Assembly: GCA_015233035.1 (NCBI GenBank)
Contig: JADFYM010000003.1
Coordinates: 1 to 64,000 of the forward strand
Origin: Magnetococcales bacterium
Lineage (GTDB): Bacteria; Pseudomonadota; Magnetococcia; Magnetococcales; Magnetaquicoccaceae
DNA length: 64,000 nt
Reading direction: 5' to 3'
Translations under genes and position numbers: made by a program
Part shown: piece by piece, positions 1 through 9,552 of the stretch
Layout of the letters: every line of letters starts with the position of its first letter
Numbering within the stretch: position 1 is the stretch's first letter
Notes under the pieces: model-generated
Told to the model about the DNA's origin: nothing
The model's database searches: none
The model's input: the letters and a program-made list of their open reading frames with translations, nothing else

Positions 1-121
1 TCTCCTGGATGCCCGCCTTCGCGGGCATGACGGGAATGGGTATGACACGAAATTCGCTCGTCATTCCCGCGAAGGCGGGAATCCAGGGTTCTGACTGGAA
101 TGGCCGAAACGATGATCAAGG
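1..121 (-). repeat. Truncated copy of a 147-bp REPIN/MITE-like inverted-repeat element
   Basis: This stretch is the reverse complement of most of the complete element at 22004-22150, with only a few mismatches in the overlap. It contains the two internal palindromes (GATGCCCGCCTTCGCGGGCAT and CATTCCCGCGAAGGCGGGAAT type) and one terminal repeat, ACGATGATCAAGG at 109-121. The other end lies outside the window. Elements of this kind are usually moved in trans by a RAYT-type transposase; none is visible here. Confidence 0.8.
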
Positions 122-243
122 CCCCCGGCAACGGCGCGAGAATACCCTTTTTAAAAAACTTCCGCTTTTGCTCGCCATGCAGCCAAGCCGGTTGCGAGGG
201 TTCTTGCCCAATCCCAAAAAGCAACCGGGCCGATGTTTTGGGG

Positions 244-273
244 TTGACACCCGGCTCCTGAACCCAATACTAT
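244..273 (+). promoter_or_regulatory. Probable sigma-70-type promoter of the first signalling operon
   Basis: A perfect -35 box TTGACA (244-249) is followed by an 18-nt spacer and a TACTAT -10 box (268-273). It lies about 150 nt upstream of the first gene of the 427-16696 array, and the region 122-426 holds no convincing gene. The long leader after the promoter contains several TTGC/TTTGC repeats (about 277-298). Identification is by eye from consensus boxes only. Confidence 0.5.
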
Positions 274-426
274 GTTTGCTAATGTTGCGAAATTTGCGAA
301 ACCATGTCAAGCCATTTTCGGAACAAGAGGTTTTTTTTTGCGCTGCGCTGCACTCGAACAGACAAAAGAGAATCAAGGCGTTGTGAACAGTAGAATCAAG
401 CACCGATTTTTTCAGGAAACTCTGGC

Positions 427-2781
427 ATGGTCAAGAAGATATATCGCCGGGTGATGACAGGGGTGAGCGGTTTGCCTTGGGACTTCCTGGCGTTCAGGAC
501 CGCGCTGGTCGGCGTGTGCCTCACTGTGGGGGTCGGCATCTCCTTGTATTACAGTATCTGGAACGAAAACAACCAGACCATGACACTGGCAACCAACATT
601 GCCCGCGCCAACTTTGCCAAGGATCTTGCCCTGAACCAATGGGCCACCAGCCACGATGGGGTGTATGTTTTCGTGGATGCCCGCACACAGCCCAATCCGG
701 GGCTGGCCAATATCCCGGAGCGGGACATCAGCACCCCTTCGGGCAAACGCCTGACCTTCATGAATCCCGCCTATATGCTCCGCCAGGTGATGGACGAATA
801 TTCCGCCGCCTATGGTATCAAGGGCCGGATTGTTTCGCGCAAATATATGAATCCCGCCAATGCCCCCGACCCCTGGGAAGAACAATCCTTGCAGCGGTTC
901 GAGCAGGGGACCAAAGAAATCATGGAGGTGGTGGGCGAGGGTCTGGATGCCTCGCTGCGGCTGATGCGTCCCCTGTTTACCCAGGCAGAGTGTCTGGAAT
1001 GTCACGCCTTTCAGGGGTACAAGGTGGGGGATGTACGGGGCGGGGTCGGGGTGCAGATGCCCCTGCGCAGTCTGCTGGAAAAAGAGGCGGTCGCGCTGCA
1101 CAATGTTGAGATGGCACACGGTTTTTTCTGGGTTTGCGGCATGGTATTGATCGGCTTTTACCATCGGTTGGCCCGGATGCGCCTGCAGGAACAAAGAGTG
1201 GCGCGTCGGGTACTCCAGCAAAGCGAGGCCAAATGGCGTGCCATGGTGGACAATGTGGGAGTGGGAATGATTCGGGTCGACCTGCAAGGCACCATTCTGG
1301 AGGCCAATGCGGCCTTTGCGGCCATGTTGGGTTATGCCCCTCAGGCGTTGGTGGGGGTTCCCACCGCCCGCATTTCCCATCCCGATGACATGCCACGCAA
1401 TCGGGCCTTGTCGCAGGAGTTGCTGCGCGGTTCCATTCCCTCGTTCCAGATGGAAAGACGTTATCTCACCCAGGATGGTCTGTATCTGTGGGGCAGCCTG
1501 ACAGTCACCCTGATTCCCGGCAACGAAGGCGAACCGGGGTTTTTCATGGCGGCGGTCGAAAACATCAACCAGCGCAAGCAGGTCGAACTGGCCCTGTGGC
1601 AGGCCAAGGAACAGGCCGAAGCGGCCACCAGGGCCAAGGGCGAGTTTTTGGCCACCATCAGCCACGAGATCCGCACCCCGATGAACGTGGTGCTGGGCAT
1701 GTCAGAAATGTTGCTGGAAACCGACCTCAACCCCTTGCAGCGTCGCTTTGCCCAGACCATGCACCATTCGGGCAAAATTTTGCTGGAAGTGATCAACGAT
1801 GTGCTGGATTTTTCCCGCATCGAGGCGGGACGGATCACCCTGGTGGAGACCCCCTTCTCCCCCCGCCAGGTGGTGCGGGAGACCACCCATATGATGCAAA
1901 TGGCCGCCGAGAAGAAGGGACTGCTCATGCAGGTGGAGGTGGCACCCGACATACCGGAAACCGTGCTGGGTGATGGGGGACGGCTCAGGCAGGTACTCAT
2001 CAACCTGCTGGGTAATGCGATCAAGTTTACCCAACAGGGACGGGTGGAAGTCGGCCTGACCCGCTCTCGGCCCGAACCGGGCACCCTGTTGTTTCGGGTG
2101 GTGGATACCGGCATTGGGATTGCCCAGGAACAGGTGGAGCAGATCTTTGAACGGTTCACCCAGGTTGACCCCAGCGTGACACGGCGTTATGGGGGCACGG
2201 GTCTGGGTTTGGCCATTTCCCGACGTTTGGTCACCCTCATGGGGGGCCGGATTTGGGTGGAGAGTCAATTGGGTCAGGGCAGTGTCTTTCTGTTCACCCT
2301 CCCCCTGCACTGCATCGCCACCCCGCCTGCACCCGTCCCGGTCGCCCATCCCCCCGTCACGCCAACCAGAGGCCTGCGCATCCTCCTGGCAGAAGATGTC
2401 GAGGAAAACCAGGTCTTGTTTGAGGCCTATCTCATGCAGACCCCGCATCAACTGGTGATCGCCAACGATGGCCTGGAGGCCATCGCCCGGATACAAATAG
2501 AGCGGTTTGACGTGGTGGTCATGGATGTACAGATGCCCAGGATGGATGGCTATACCGCCACCCGCCGGATTCGCCAGTGGGAACAGGAAAGAGACTTGGC
2601 CCCGGTGCCCATCATCGCCCTGTCCGCCCATGCCATGGAGGGGGAAATAGAACGCAGCCAGGAGGCCGGTTGTGACCTTTATCTCTCCAAACCGATCAAA
2701 AAGCAGGCCTTGTTGGAGGTACTCCACAGGCTTGCCAACCAGACGACAGCCCCTGCTCAAGACGGAGGAGTCCCATCATGA
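427..2781 (+). CDS. Hybrid sensor histidine kinase: DUF3365-like haem-motif sensor, PAS, HisKA, HATPase, REC
   Basis: Membrane hybrid kinase of 784 residues. A transmembrane segment (about 24-43) precedes a periplasmic domain of DUF3365/Tll0287 type that ends with C189-L-E-C192-H193, a CxxCH haem-c motif, suggesting redox or gas sensing. A second membrane helix lies near 232-246. A PAS domain (268-385) follows, then HisKA with phosphorylatable His413 in SHEIRTPMN, a HATPase with N530, DTGIGI (560-565) and GGTGLGL (589-595), and a C-terminal receiver with Asp700 and Lys755. AGGA precedes the start at suitable distance. Its stop overlaps the next gene by ATGA. The kinase-receiver core closely resembles those of the genes at 9542, 12150 and 22181, so these are paralogues with different sensors. 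The ligand is unknown. Confidence 0.93.
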   Translation: MVKKIYRRVMTGVSGLPWDFLAFRTALVGVCLTVGVGISLYYSIWNENNQTMTLATNIARANFAKDLALNQWATSHDGVYVFVDARTQPNPGLANIPERDISTPSGKRLTFMNPAYMLRQVMDEYSAAYGIKGRIVSRKYMNPANAPDPWEEQSLQRFEQGTKEIMEVVGEGLDASLRLMRPLFTQAECLECHAFQGYKVGDVRGGVGVQMPLRSLLEKEAVALHNVEMAHGFFWVCGMVLIGFYHRLARMRLQEQRVARRVLQQSEAKWRAMVDNVGVGMIRVDLQGTILEANAAFAAMLGYAPQALVGVPTARISHPDDMPRNRALSQELLRGSIPSFQMERRYLTQDGLYLWGSLTVTLIPGNEGEPGFFMAAVENINQRKQVELALWQAKEQAEAATRAKGEFLATISHEIRTPMNVVLGMSEMLLETDLNPLQRRFAQTMHHSGKILLEVINDVLDFSRIEAGRITLVETPFSPRQVVRETTHMMQMAAEKKGLLMQVEVAPDIPETVLGDGGRLRQVLINLLGNAIKFTQQGRVEVGLTRSRPEPGTLLFRVVDTGIGIAQEQVEQIFERFTQVDPSVTRRYGGTGLGLAISRRLVTLMGGRIWVESQLGQGSVFLFTLPLHCIATPPAPVPVAHPPVTPTRGLRILLAEDVEENQVLFEAYLMQTPHQLVIANDGLEAIARIQIERFDVVVMDVQMPRMDGYTATRRIRQWEQERDLAPVPIIALSAHAMEGEIERSQEAGCDLYLSKPIKKQALLEVLHRLANQTTAPAQDGGVPS

Positions 2782-3689
2782 ATCGTCTATGGTGTGTTCT
2801 GGCTTTGGCCATCCTGGTGGCCACGCTGTCCGTCCCGGCCACGGGCAAGGAGATCACCCCTGCCGAAGTCTATGCCCAGGCGGTCCGCATCGAGAAGGAG
2901 ATGGATCTGCTCAAGGCGTACAGGAAGGTATCGGAGATCAGGCCAGTGGCGGAGGTCCATGCCACGCTGCTGCCCCGCCACGTTTGGCAGGAGTGCTATC
3001 TGATCCAGCTCAAGATCAACATTTTTCGCCGACAGAACAATTTTCCCGTGCTCTCTGCCCAGACACGGGAACCCGTGCGGGATCTGGAACCCTTGATGAA
3101 CTATGAACAGACGCAACGCCTGCTCACCGAGATCGGCCTGTTGAAGCTGCGCCTGGGGATCAGCGACCAGATACCCCCCCAGGAGGTGGTGCCGGGCAAG
3201 ACACCCATGGATGTCTTCAACAAGCTCCACTTTATCTCCCGGCAATGGGATGTCATCAACCACAGCGAGGTCAGCCCGTCCGATGTCTACGCAGAGGTCC
3301 TGCGGGTGGACGAGGATGTCAACGCCCTCCTCGTCCACCTGGGCATTCAGGATACGGCCTATCCCCCGGCCAAGGTGGCCGATGTCCCGTCCGCCGAAGT
3401 TCTGACCTCGGCCTTTGCCGTGCTGACGGAGGTCCAAAGGTTGCAGCAGATGGCTGGCCAGCCCCAGGTGGATTTTGCAGCCTTCCACATCCAGGAGGAG
3501 ACATCCACGACGGATGTGCTCGACCTGGTGAGCATGATACAGGCTGAGTTGCAAACCCTGAAGGCCTACCTGGGGTTGCTCCATGTCCTGACCCCGGTGG
3601 CAGAAAGACAGGGAGAGAAGACCAAAGCCAATGTCAACCAGTTTCTGGGTTATGTGGCCAACAAGTTGCGACTGATCCGGTCGTTTTAG
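2778..3689 (+). CDS. Periplasmic helical-repeat protein of unknown function
   Basis: A 303-residue protein with a clear Sec signal peptide (about 1-23, ending ATG-KEIT). The rest appears wholly helical and shows about five related segments that each begin with a T/S-P-x-D/E-V-type turn: near residues 26-52 ([16 protein letters not shown]), 141-161 (TPMDVFNKL), 165-192 ([16 protein letters not shown]), 203-227 ([15 protein letters not shown]) and 243-267 ([15 protein letters not shown]). I do not recognise the family. A strong GGAGGAG ribosome site and the ATGA overlap with the upstream kinase show co-translation. An exported partner for the periplasmic sensor domains of the flanking kinases is a reasonable inference. 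No catalytic motif is visible. Confidence 0.85.
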   Translation: MNRLWCVLALAILVATLSVPATGKEITPAEVYAQAVRIEKEMDLLKAYRKVSEIRPVAEVHATLLPRHVWQECYLIQLKINIFRRQNNFPVLSAQTREPVRDLEPLMNYEQTQRLLTEIGLLKLRLGISDQIPPQEVVPGKTPMDVFNKLHFISRQWDVINHSEVSPSDVYAEVLRVDEDVNALLVHLGIQDTAYPPAKVADVPSAEVLTSAFAVLTEVQRLQQMAGQPQVDFAAFHIQEETSTTDVLDLVSMIQAELQTLKAYLGLLHVLTPVAERQGEKTKANVNQFLGYVANKLRLIRSF

Positions 3690-3706
3690 CGAAGGAGGCA
3701 GAGATC

Positions 3707-6700
3707 ATGGCCGAAACCAACCAGTCGGTGCACGTCCCCTGGTATGCCCGCTTGGGTCTGGCAGGCAAATTCACCCTGCTCTTTTACCTGGTCAACCTCT
3801 TTACCCTGGGGGTGGTGGGATACTATGGTTACAACAGTGCCGCCGATGCCCTCCGGGCCAGGACAGCGGAAACGGTACAGGACACCACCCGGCAAGTTGG
3901 ACAAAAAATAAGCTATTTTATGGAGATGGCCCGCAACGATCTCAACTTTGTCACCAACAGTGCCAGCCTGCTGCGCCGACTGTACTGGCAGGATATGAAT
4001 GACAGCAAAAAGCGCGACCAGTGGCAGGTGGTGACCCAGAACGGCTGGCAGGAGTTTGTGCGCAACAACGACTATATTTTCAAAGTCCGCTTCCTGGACA
4101 GCGATGGCCAGGAAAAAATGGTCATTCGTCGCGACCCTCTGACCCGCGAGGTGCGCATCCTGCCCGAACACGAACTGCAAGATAAAAGCACGGAAGCCTA
4201 CTTTCAGAAAGGCCTGGTATTGGCGGGATCTGCCTATTTTGTCGCTGCGCCGGACCTGAATCGGGAGCATGGCCAAATCGAGCAGCCCCTGGTGCCGGTG
4301 GTACGTATTGCCCGCCCGGTCATCGGCGAGAACAAGGTCCACTATGGCGTCACCATCATCACGCTCTTTTCCGATGCGATCTTCGAGACCATCCGTGCGG
4401 CCAACAAACGGTCGGAAAAGGGGGTATTCTACCTGCTGGACAGCCAGGGTGAATATTTATTCCATCCCGACCGGGATAAAATGTTCGGTACCCTGCTGGG
4501 CCATGGCGACAATTTTCGCGCCCATTATCCAGGGATTATGGAACACCTGCGAGAACAGGCGGAGGGCACCCTGTTCGATCAGGGTCACATTATCAGTTTT
4601 CAGCGCATCCTACCCCATCCCGGTGATCAGGACCACTATTGGACCTTGGTGGGGATCATGGATGAAGCGGCGTTTCTGGGTGATCTCACCCATTTCAAGC
4701 TTGTCTTCTACAGCCTGATGCTGCTCATGTTGGCCATGGTTTTTCTCGCTTCCCGCTATTATGTGGGCGGCATCATCCACCCCTTGCGCTTCGTGACCCG
4801 CCAGTTGCAGCACCTGGGTCGGGGTCAGGTGGCACCGGAAGCCATCCTGTACCGACCGCAGGATGAAATTCGCCAGATGCTCGACTCCACCGAACGGCTC
4901 ATGGCCAACATGGAAGCCCTGGTCAACCAGGCCGATGCCATCGCCCATGGTGATTTTTCCCATGATGTATCGCTGCTGTCGGACACGGATCGTCTGGGGC
5001 AGGCCATCAACCATATGACCGCCATGCTGCGCGCGGGACGCCAGTCCAGCGAGCAGCAACTGTGGCTCAAGGATGGTATTGGCCGGTTGAGTCAAGCATT
5101 GACTGGCGATCTGACCCTGCAAACCCTGGCGGAACAGGCACTGGCCCTCATCGCCCATACCCTGAACGTCGGACGGGGCGTTTTTTACATCTATAATGGC
5201 CAAGAGCAGGTGCTGGAGTTGACCGGTTCTTTCATGTTTACCGAGCGCACCCATTTGTCCAACCGCTTTCGTCTGGGCGAAGGGGCCGTGGGCCAGGCCG
5301 CCATGGAGCGCAAACCCATCCTGCTGGCCATGCCCGAATGGGAGGATGCCCCGTTTATTGTCACCGGTACCGCCAGCCAGCCCTCCCGCTTCACCTGCAC
5401 CTGGCCCCTGGTCCGGGACGGGCAATTGCTGGGCGTGCTGGAATTGAACGGCTTCACCCCCCTGGATCCCCTGCAACGGGAATTTTTGGCCAGTGCGACC
5501 GAAGTGGTGACCTCTTTCCTGCTGATGGCCGTGCAGCGGCAGCGTATCCAGGATCTGTTTACCGTGGCCGAAAATGCCAAGCGGCAGGCCCAGGAACAGG
5601 CCAGCCGACTGGAACTGGCCAACGCACGCCTGGAGGAGCAACAGCAACAACTGCAACAGCAAACCGAAGAGTTGCAACAGAGCAATACCCAGATGGAGGA
5701 GCAGCAGCAACAACTGCAACAGCAAACCGAAGAGTTGCAGCAGAGCAACGCCCAGATGGAGGAACAACAACAGCAGTTGCACCAGCAATCCGCCATCCTG
5801 CAACACAAAAATGAGGCGTTGCTGCTCTCCCAGCAGGCGTTGGATCAGCGCGCCCGGCAACTGGAGGAGTCCAACCGGTACAAGTCGGAATTTCTCGCCA
5901 ACATGTCCCACGAACTGCGCACCCCGCTCAATTCCATCATTGTGCTCTCCAAAATGCTGGCCGCCAACGACCGGCCGGATACCGACGCGGAGCGTATCAA
6001 GCAGGCCCTGGTCATTCACGATTCCGGCAACGAGTTGTTGCGTCTCATCGACGACCTTCTGGACCTGTCCAAGATTGAGGCGGGCCGGGTGGATATGCAC
6101 TGGGAGACTTTTTCCAGCACCGAACTGGTGGACGAATGGCAGGAACTGTTCGCCGCCAGTGCCGAGGAAAAAGGGCTGACCTTTACTATCGATGACCAGT
6201 ATCATGACAGCCTGACCAGTGATCGCCACAAACTTTCCCAGGTGGTGCGCAACCTGCTGGCCAACGCCTGCAAATTTACCCGCCAGGGGCGGGTGGATCT
6301 GCTGGTGCAACGCAACCCCCTCGCACCGGCAGAACTGTTGATCCAGGTGCGGGATACGGGTATCGGCATTCCAGCCGACAAACAACGCATCATTTTTGAG
6401 GAGTTCCAACAGGTGGACGGCTCCGTCTCCCGACAGTTTGGGGGGACCGGGCTGGGGCTTTCCATCTCCTGGCGGTTGATGGAACTGCTGGGCGGCAGGA
6501 TTGGCGTGGAGAGCCAGGAGGGCCAGGGCAGCACCTTCACCATTCACCTGCCCATCCAGGCCCCGTTACCCACCCCAGCCACCCCGGCAGTGGCCCAGGA
6601 GTCGCTGCACCCCGGCGTGCCCGCACAACACCTGGCCGATGACCGTGCCAGTTTGGCCAAGGGTGCCCGCCCCATCCTGATCATTGACGATGACCCCCTC

Positions 6701-7843
6701 TTTTGTGCAACGGTGATCCAGATCAATCGGCACCTGGGCTACCAGACCATCGCCGCCGGCAGTGGTGCCGAAGGGCTGGAACTGGCCCGCGCATTTCGAC
6801 CACTGGGCATTATTCTGGACCTGGAACTGCCTGACCGGAACGGCATGGAGATACTCAACCAGCTCAAGGCCACCCACGAACTCAATGCCATTCCCGTCTA
6901 TATCGTGACCGGCAAAGAGAAACAGGTGCATTGGCAGCAATGGGGTGCCCTGGGCCTGCTCACCAAGCCGGTCAGCGTCGAATCATTGACCGGGGTGATG
7001 GCGGCGTTCCTGCGCGGGGGCAACAGTCCGGCCAGGGTGCTCATGGTCGTCGGCGACGGTACGGAGCGGCACGCGGCGGCGGAGCGGGCGATGCCGCCGG
7101 GGGTGGAGGTCGTCCAGGTGACGGATATCGCCGGGGCGGTCGCCGCCTTGGCGGCGGCCCAGGAGATCCCGTTTCGTGTGGTGGTCAGTGATTACCGACT
7201 CCAGGATGGCACGACCGTTGCCGCCCTTGGCCAGCAGTTGCGCCCGCTCTACCCCCACCTGCCCTTCATTGTCTTGTGCGACGCCCCGCTGAGCGAAGAG
7301 GAAGAGATGGCGGTGCGCCCCTACACGGACACCATCATTCAGCACAGCCCCCAGGCCAATGTGCGCCTGTTGGCAGATGTGGAACGGTTCCTGACGGGGA
7401 TCCGTCCCCCCTCCGCCCTCCCCGCCCAGCCAATCAGTATCCAGGGTCAGGAGATGCGCACCGCTTTGGCCGGTCGCACCCTCCTGGTGGTCGACGATGA
7501 TCCGCGCAACCTGTATGTGATCACCGCCGCCCTGGAGCGGCATGGGGGCCGGGTGCTACAGGCCATGAATGGCAAAAAAGCCATGGAACTGTTGGCAAAA
7601 GAGACGGTGGATCTGGTCATCATGGATATCATGATGCCGGAGATGAACGGCTACCAGGCCATCGAGGCCATCCGCGCCGATGATCGACTGAAGACGCTCC
7701 CCATCATCGCCCTCACCGCCAAGGCCATGCAAAAAGATCGGGAAAAATGTCTGGCCGTAGGGGCCAACGACTATCTGGCCAAGCCGGTGGATTATGAAAT
7801 GCTGATCAACATGGTGCGGGTCTGGAGTCAACAAACACCATGA
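3707..7843 (+). CDS. Large hybrid histidine kinase: Cache, HAMP, GAF, coiled coil, HisKA, HATPase, three receiver domains
   Basis: A 1378-residue inner-membrane kinase. Order: membrane helix 20-41; large periplasmic Cache-like domain (42-328); membrane helix 331-350; HAMP region to about 450; GAF (455-610); Gln/Glu-rich coiled coil (615-725); HisKA with His735 in SHELRTPLN; HATPase (about 840-950, DTGIGI and GGTGLGL); REC1 (988-1100, Asp1038, Lys1087); a degenerate receiver (1109-1230) that keeps an Asp in VVSDYRL but lacks the acidic pair and the conserved Lys; and REC3 (1256-1375, Asp1307, Lys1359). The coiled coil holds 21-residue repeats, three heptads each. AGGAGG precedes the start. ATGA overlap couples it to the CheB-CheR gene, a pairing that suggests methyl-dependent adaptation. 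The architecture matches the gene at 50323. Confidence 0.93.
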   Translation: MAETNQSVHVPWYARLGLAGKFTLLFYLVNLFTLGVVGYYGYNSAADALRARTAETVQDTTRQVGQKISYFMEMARNDLNFVTNSASLLRRLYWQDMNDSKKRDQWQVVTQNGWQEFVRNNDYIFKVRFLDSDGQEKMVIRRDPLTREVRILPEHELQDKSTEAYFQKGLVLAGSAYFVAAPDLNREHGQIEQPLVPVVRIARPVIGENKVHYGVTIITLFSDAIFETIRAANKRSEKGVFYLLDSQGEYLFHPDRDKMFGTLLGHGDNFRAHYPGIMEHLREQAEGTLFDQGHIISFQRILPHPGDQDHYWTLVGIMDEAAFLGDLTHFKLVFYSLMLLMLAMVFLASRYYVGGIIHPLRFVTRQLQHLGRGQVAPEAILYRPQDEIRQMLDSTERLMANMEALVNQADAIAHGDFSHDVSLLSDTDRLGQAINHMTAMLRAGRQSSEQQLWLKDGIGRLSQALTGDLTLQTLAEQALALIAHTLNVGRGVFYIYNGQEQVLELTGSFMFTERTHLSNRFRLGEGAVGQAAMERKPILLAMPEWEDAPFIVTGTASQPSRFTCTWPLVRDGQLLGVLELNGFTPLDPLQREFLASATEVVTSFLLMAVQRQRIQDLFTVAENAKRQAQEQASRLELANARLEEQQQQLQQQTEELQQSNTQMEEQQQQLQQQTEELQQSNAQMEEQQQQLHQQSAILQHKNEALLLSQQALDQRARQLEESNRYKSEFLANMSHELRTPLNSIIVLSKMLAANDRPDTDAERIKQALVIHDSGNELLRLIDDLLDLSKIEAGRVDMHWETFSSTELVDEWQELFAASAEEKGLTFTIDDQYHDSLTSDRHKLSQVVRNLLANACKFTRQGRVDLLVQRNPLAPAELLIQVRDTGIGIPADKQRIIFEEFQQVDGSVSRQFGGTGLGLSISWRLMELLGGRIGVESQEGQGSTFTIHLPIQAPLPTPATPAVAQESLHPGVPAQHLADDRASLAKGARPILIIDDDPLFCATVIQINRHLGYQTIAAGSGAEGLELARAFRPLGIILDLELPDRNGMEILNQLKATHELNAIPVYIVTGKEKQVHWQQWGALGLLTKPVSVESLTGVMAAFLRGGNSPARVLMVVGDGTERHAAAERAMPPGVEVVQVTDIAGAVAALAAAQEIPFRVVVSDYRLQDGTTVAALGQQLRPLYPHLPFIVLCDAPLSEEEEMAVRPYTDTIIQHSPQANVRLLADVERFLTGIRPPSALPAQPISIQGQEMRTALAGRTLLVVDDDPRNLYVITAALERHGGRVLQAMNGKKAMELLAKETVDLVIMDIMMPEMNGYQAIEAIRADDRLKTLPIIALTAKAMQKDREKCLAVGANDYLAKPVDYEMLINMVRVWSQQTP
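5630..5790 (+). repeat. 63-bp in-frame tandem repeat encoding a Gln-rich coiled coil
   Basis: Two full 63-nt units (5630-5692 and 5693-5755) and a partial third from 5756 encode (L/M)EEQQQQLQQQTEELQQSN-x-Q, exactly three heptads per unit. The units are nearly identical in DNA, which suggests copy-number change by slippage. The coiled coil joins GAF to HisKA, so unit number would change the helical linker by whole heptads and keep the register. Confidence 0.9.
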
Positions 7844-9552
7844 ACATTTCCGTCATCGAACAGAATGGGTGCCGCCACGTGATGGTCCAAAAGGAGAGCC
7901 TCACCGAGGCGGAGGAGAGCCGACTCCTGGCCCTGCTGGCAACCCCATCGTCTTTGCCGATAGAGCTGCGCTTTTATGAGTTGAAGTGGATCTCAGCCAC
8001 CCTGGTGGAGGCCATTGCGCTGGCCTTGGCGCAAGAAGAACGCAGCATGGTATACTTTTACAGTTACCATCTCTTCACCTATCTCAGAAGTCTGGGCCTG
8101 CCCGTGCGCCTGGTGCATGGACAGCGGCTGGAAAGTGCCGCCGCCCCCCCCTGCCGCGCCCTGGTGCTGGGCGGATCCGCAGACAGTCTGGACAAGATCC
8201 GTTATCTCATCGAACGCCTGCCCCTGGGGCCAGTGACGGTCTTCGTCATCCAACATGTCGCCGAGGATAAAATCAATCGGCTGGACGAACTGCTGCGGCA
8301 GCAAACGCCCTATCAGGTACTCATGCCCCACGACATGATGGCGGTGGAAACGGGAACCATTTATGTGGCCCCACCGGGATACAACATGCGCGTGGCCCAT
8401 GGGCAGGTCTACCTGACCCGCGACCGCAAGAAAAATGCCGCCCGCCCTTCCATTGACCTCCTCTTCGAGGCCGTGAGTCGGGAATATGGTGCCACAGCCC
8501 TGGGGGTGCTGTTGTGCGGTTGGGGACACGACGGCGTGGCCGGGGCACAGCATGTGGTGGCACAGGGGGGGAAACTGTTGATTCTCAACCCGGACGATTG
8601 CCCAACCGCCAAGGCCCTGGTGAAACAGGCCCAGCGGGAGGTGGTCGGGGCGTTGGTGGTACCCCTGGAGGTGGCGACTTGCCTGGCCGCAACCGCCGCC
8701 ACAGGGGACAAACCACCGGAGGAACACGCGCTGGAACTGTTTTTCGCGGCGGTGCGCCGGGTCTATGGTTATGATTATCGCAACCATCACGCGGATATGC
8801 TGGGGCGGCGACTGGAAATTACCCGCCAGGCCCTGGGGCTGGCCAGTCCGTATGCCTGCCAACGGGAGATCCTCACCAATCCAGAGGCTGGCGAACGACT
8901 TTTCCTGGAACTCTCCATCCATGTCACCGCCTTTTTTCGCATGCCGGAGCAGTTCAAGTTGCTGCGCCAGGCCATTCTGCCCTTCCTGGACAGTTTTTGC
9001 CGCATCAAAATCTGGGTGGCGGGCTGCGCCAGCGGCGAGGAGGCCTACTCCCTGGCCATCCTGTTGCAAGAGTTGGGGCTTTATGAGCGGAGCATGATCT
9101 ATGCCACGGATATCAATCCCTTTATTCTCATGCAGGCCCGCAACGGCCTCTATGGACGGGAGGAGATGGCAACCAGCCGCGCCCACTATGTGCAGGCGGG
9201 CGGCACGGGCCGGTTTGATGACTATTGCGTGGAGCGGAACGCGCCCTTTTTTGCCATTCACCCCGACCTGCGCCGCAACATTCTTTTCTACCGCCATTCC
9301 CTGGTGGAAGATGGGCCGTTCAACGAATTTCAGTTGATTGTGTGCCGCAATCTATTGATATATTTCAACCAGACGCTGCAAAATTCGGTCATGGAGTTGT
9401 TTGAACGTTCTCTGCACCAGGATGGCGTATTGTTGCTGGGAGAAAAAGAGAATATCCGGCACGGACAAGGGGAACGTTTTTTTACGCCCCTGACCAAGGG
9501 GCAGACGGCATATGCCCGCCATTCGAGGATTATGGCCAACCATGGACAATGA
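7840..9552 (+). CDS. STAS-like domain fused to CheB methylesterase and CheR methyltransferase
   Basis: A 570-residue fusion. Residues 1-100 look like a STAS-type fold. Residues 105-285 are a CheB catalytic domain with the expected triad Ser113 (GGSADS), His139 (VIQHVA) and Asp231 (GWGHDGVAG), but with no regulatory receiver domain. Residues 295-560 are a CheR SAM-dependent glutamate methyltransferase, with the SAM loop AGCASGEEAYS (about 395) and the motif VCRNLLIYF (501-509). CheR adds and CheB removes methyl groups on glutamates, classically on chemoreceptors. No MCP, CheA or CheW gene is nearby, so the substrate may be the coiled-coil linkers of the neighbouring kinases (inference). The start is coupled by ATGA to the upstream kinase, and the end overlaps the next gene by 11 nt. 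Confidence 0.92.
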   Translation: MNISVIEQNGCRHVMVQKESLTEAEESRLLALLATPSSLPIELRFYELKWISATLVEAIALALAQEERSMVYFYSYHLFTYLRSLGLPVRLVHGQRLESAAAPPCRALVLGGSADSLDKIRYLIERLPLGPVTVFVIQHVAEDKINRLDELLRQQTPYQVLMPHDMMAVETGTIYVAPPGYNMRVAHGQVYLTRDRKKNAARPSIDLLFEAVSREYGATALGVLLCGWGHDGVAGAQHVVAQGGKLLILNPDDCPTAKALVKQAQREVVGALVVPLEVATCLAATAATGDKPPEEHALELFFAAVRRVYGYDYRNHHADMLGRRLEITRQALGLASPYACQREILTNPEAGERLFLELSIHVTAFFRMPEQFKLLRQAILPFLDSFCRIKIWVAGCASGEEAYSLAILLQELGLYERSMIYATDINPFILMQARNGLYGREEMATSRAHYVQAGGTGRFDDYCVERNAPFFAIHPDLRRNILFYRHSLVEDGPFNEFQLIVCRNLLIYFNQTLQNSVMELFERSLHQDGVLLLGEKENIRHGQGERFFTPLTKGQTAYARHSRIMANHGQ

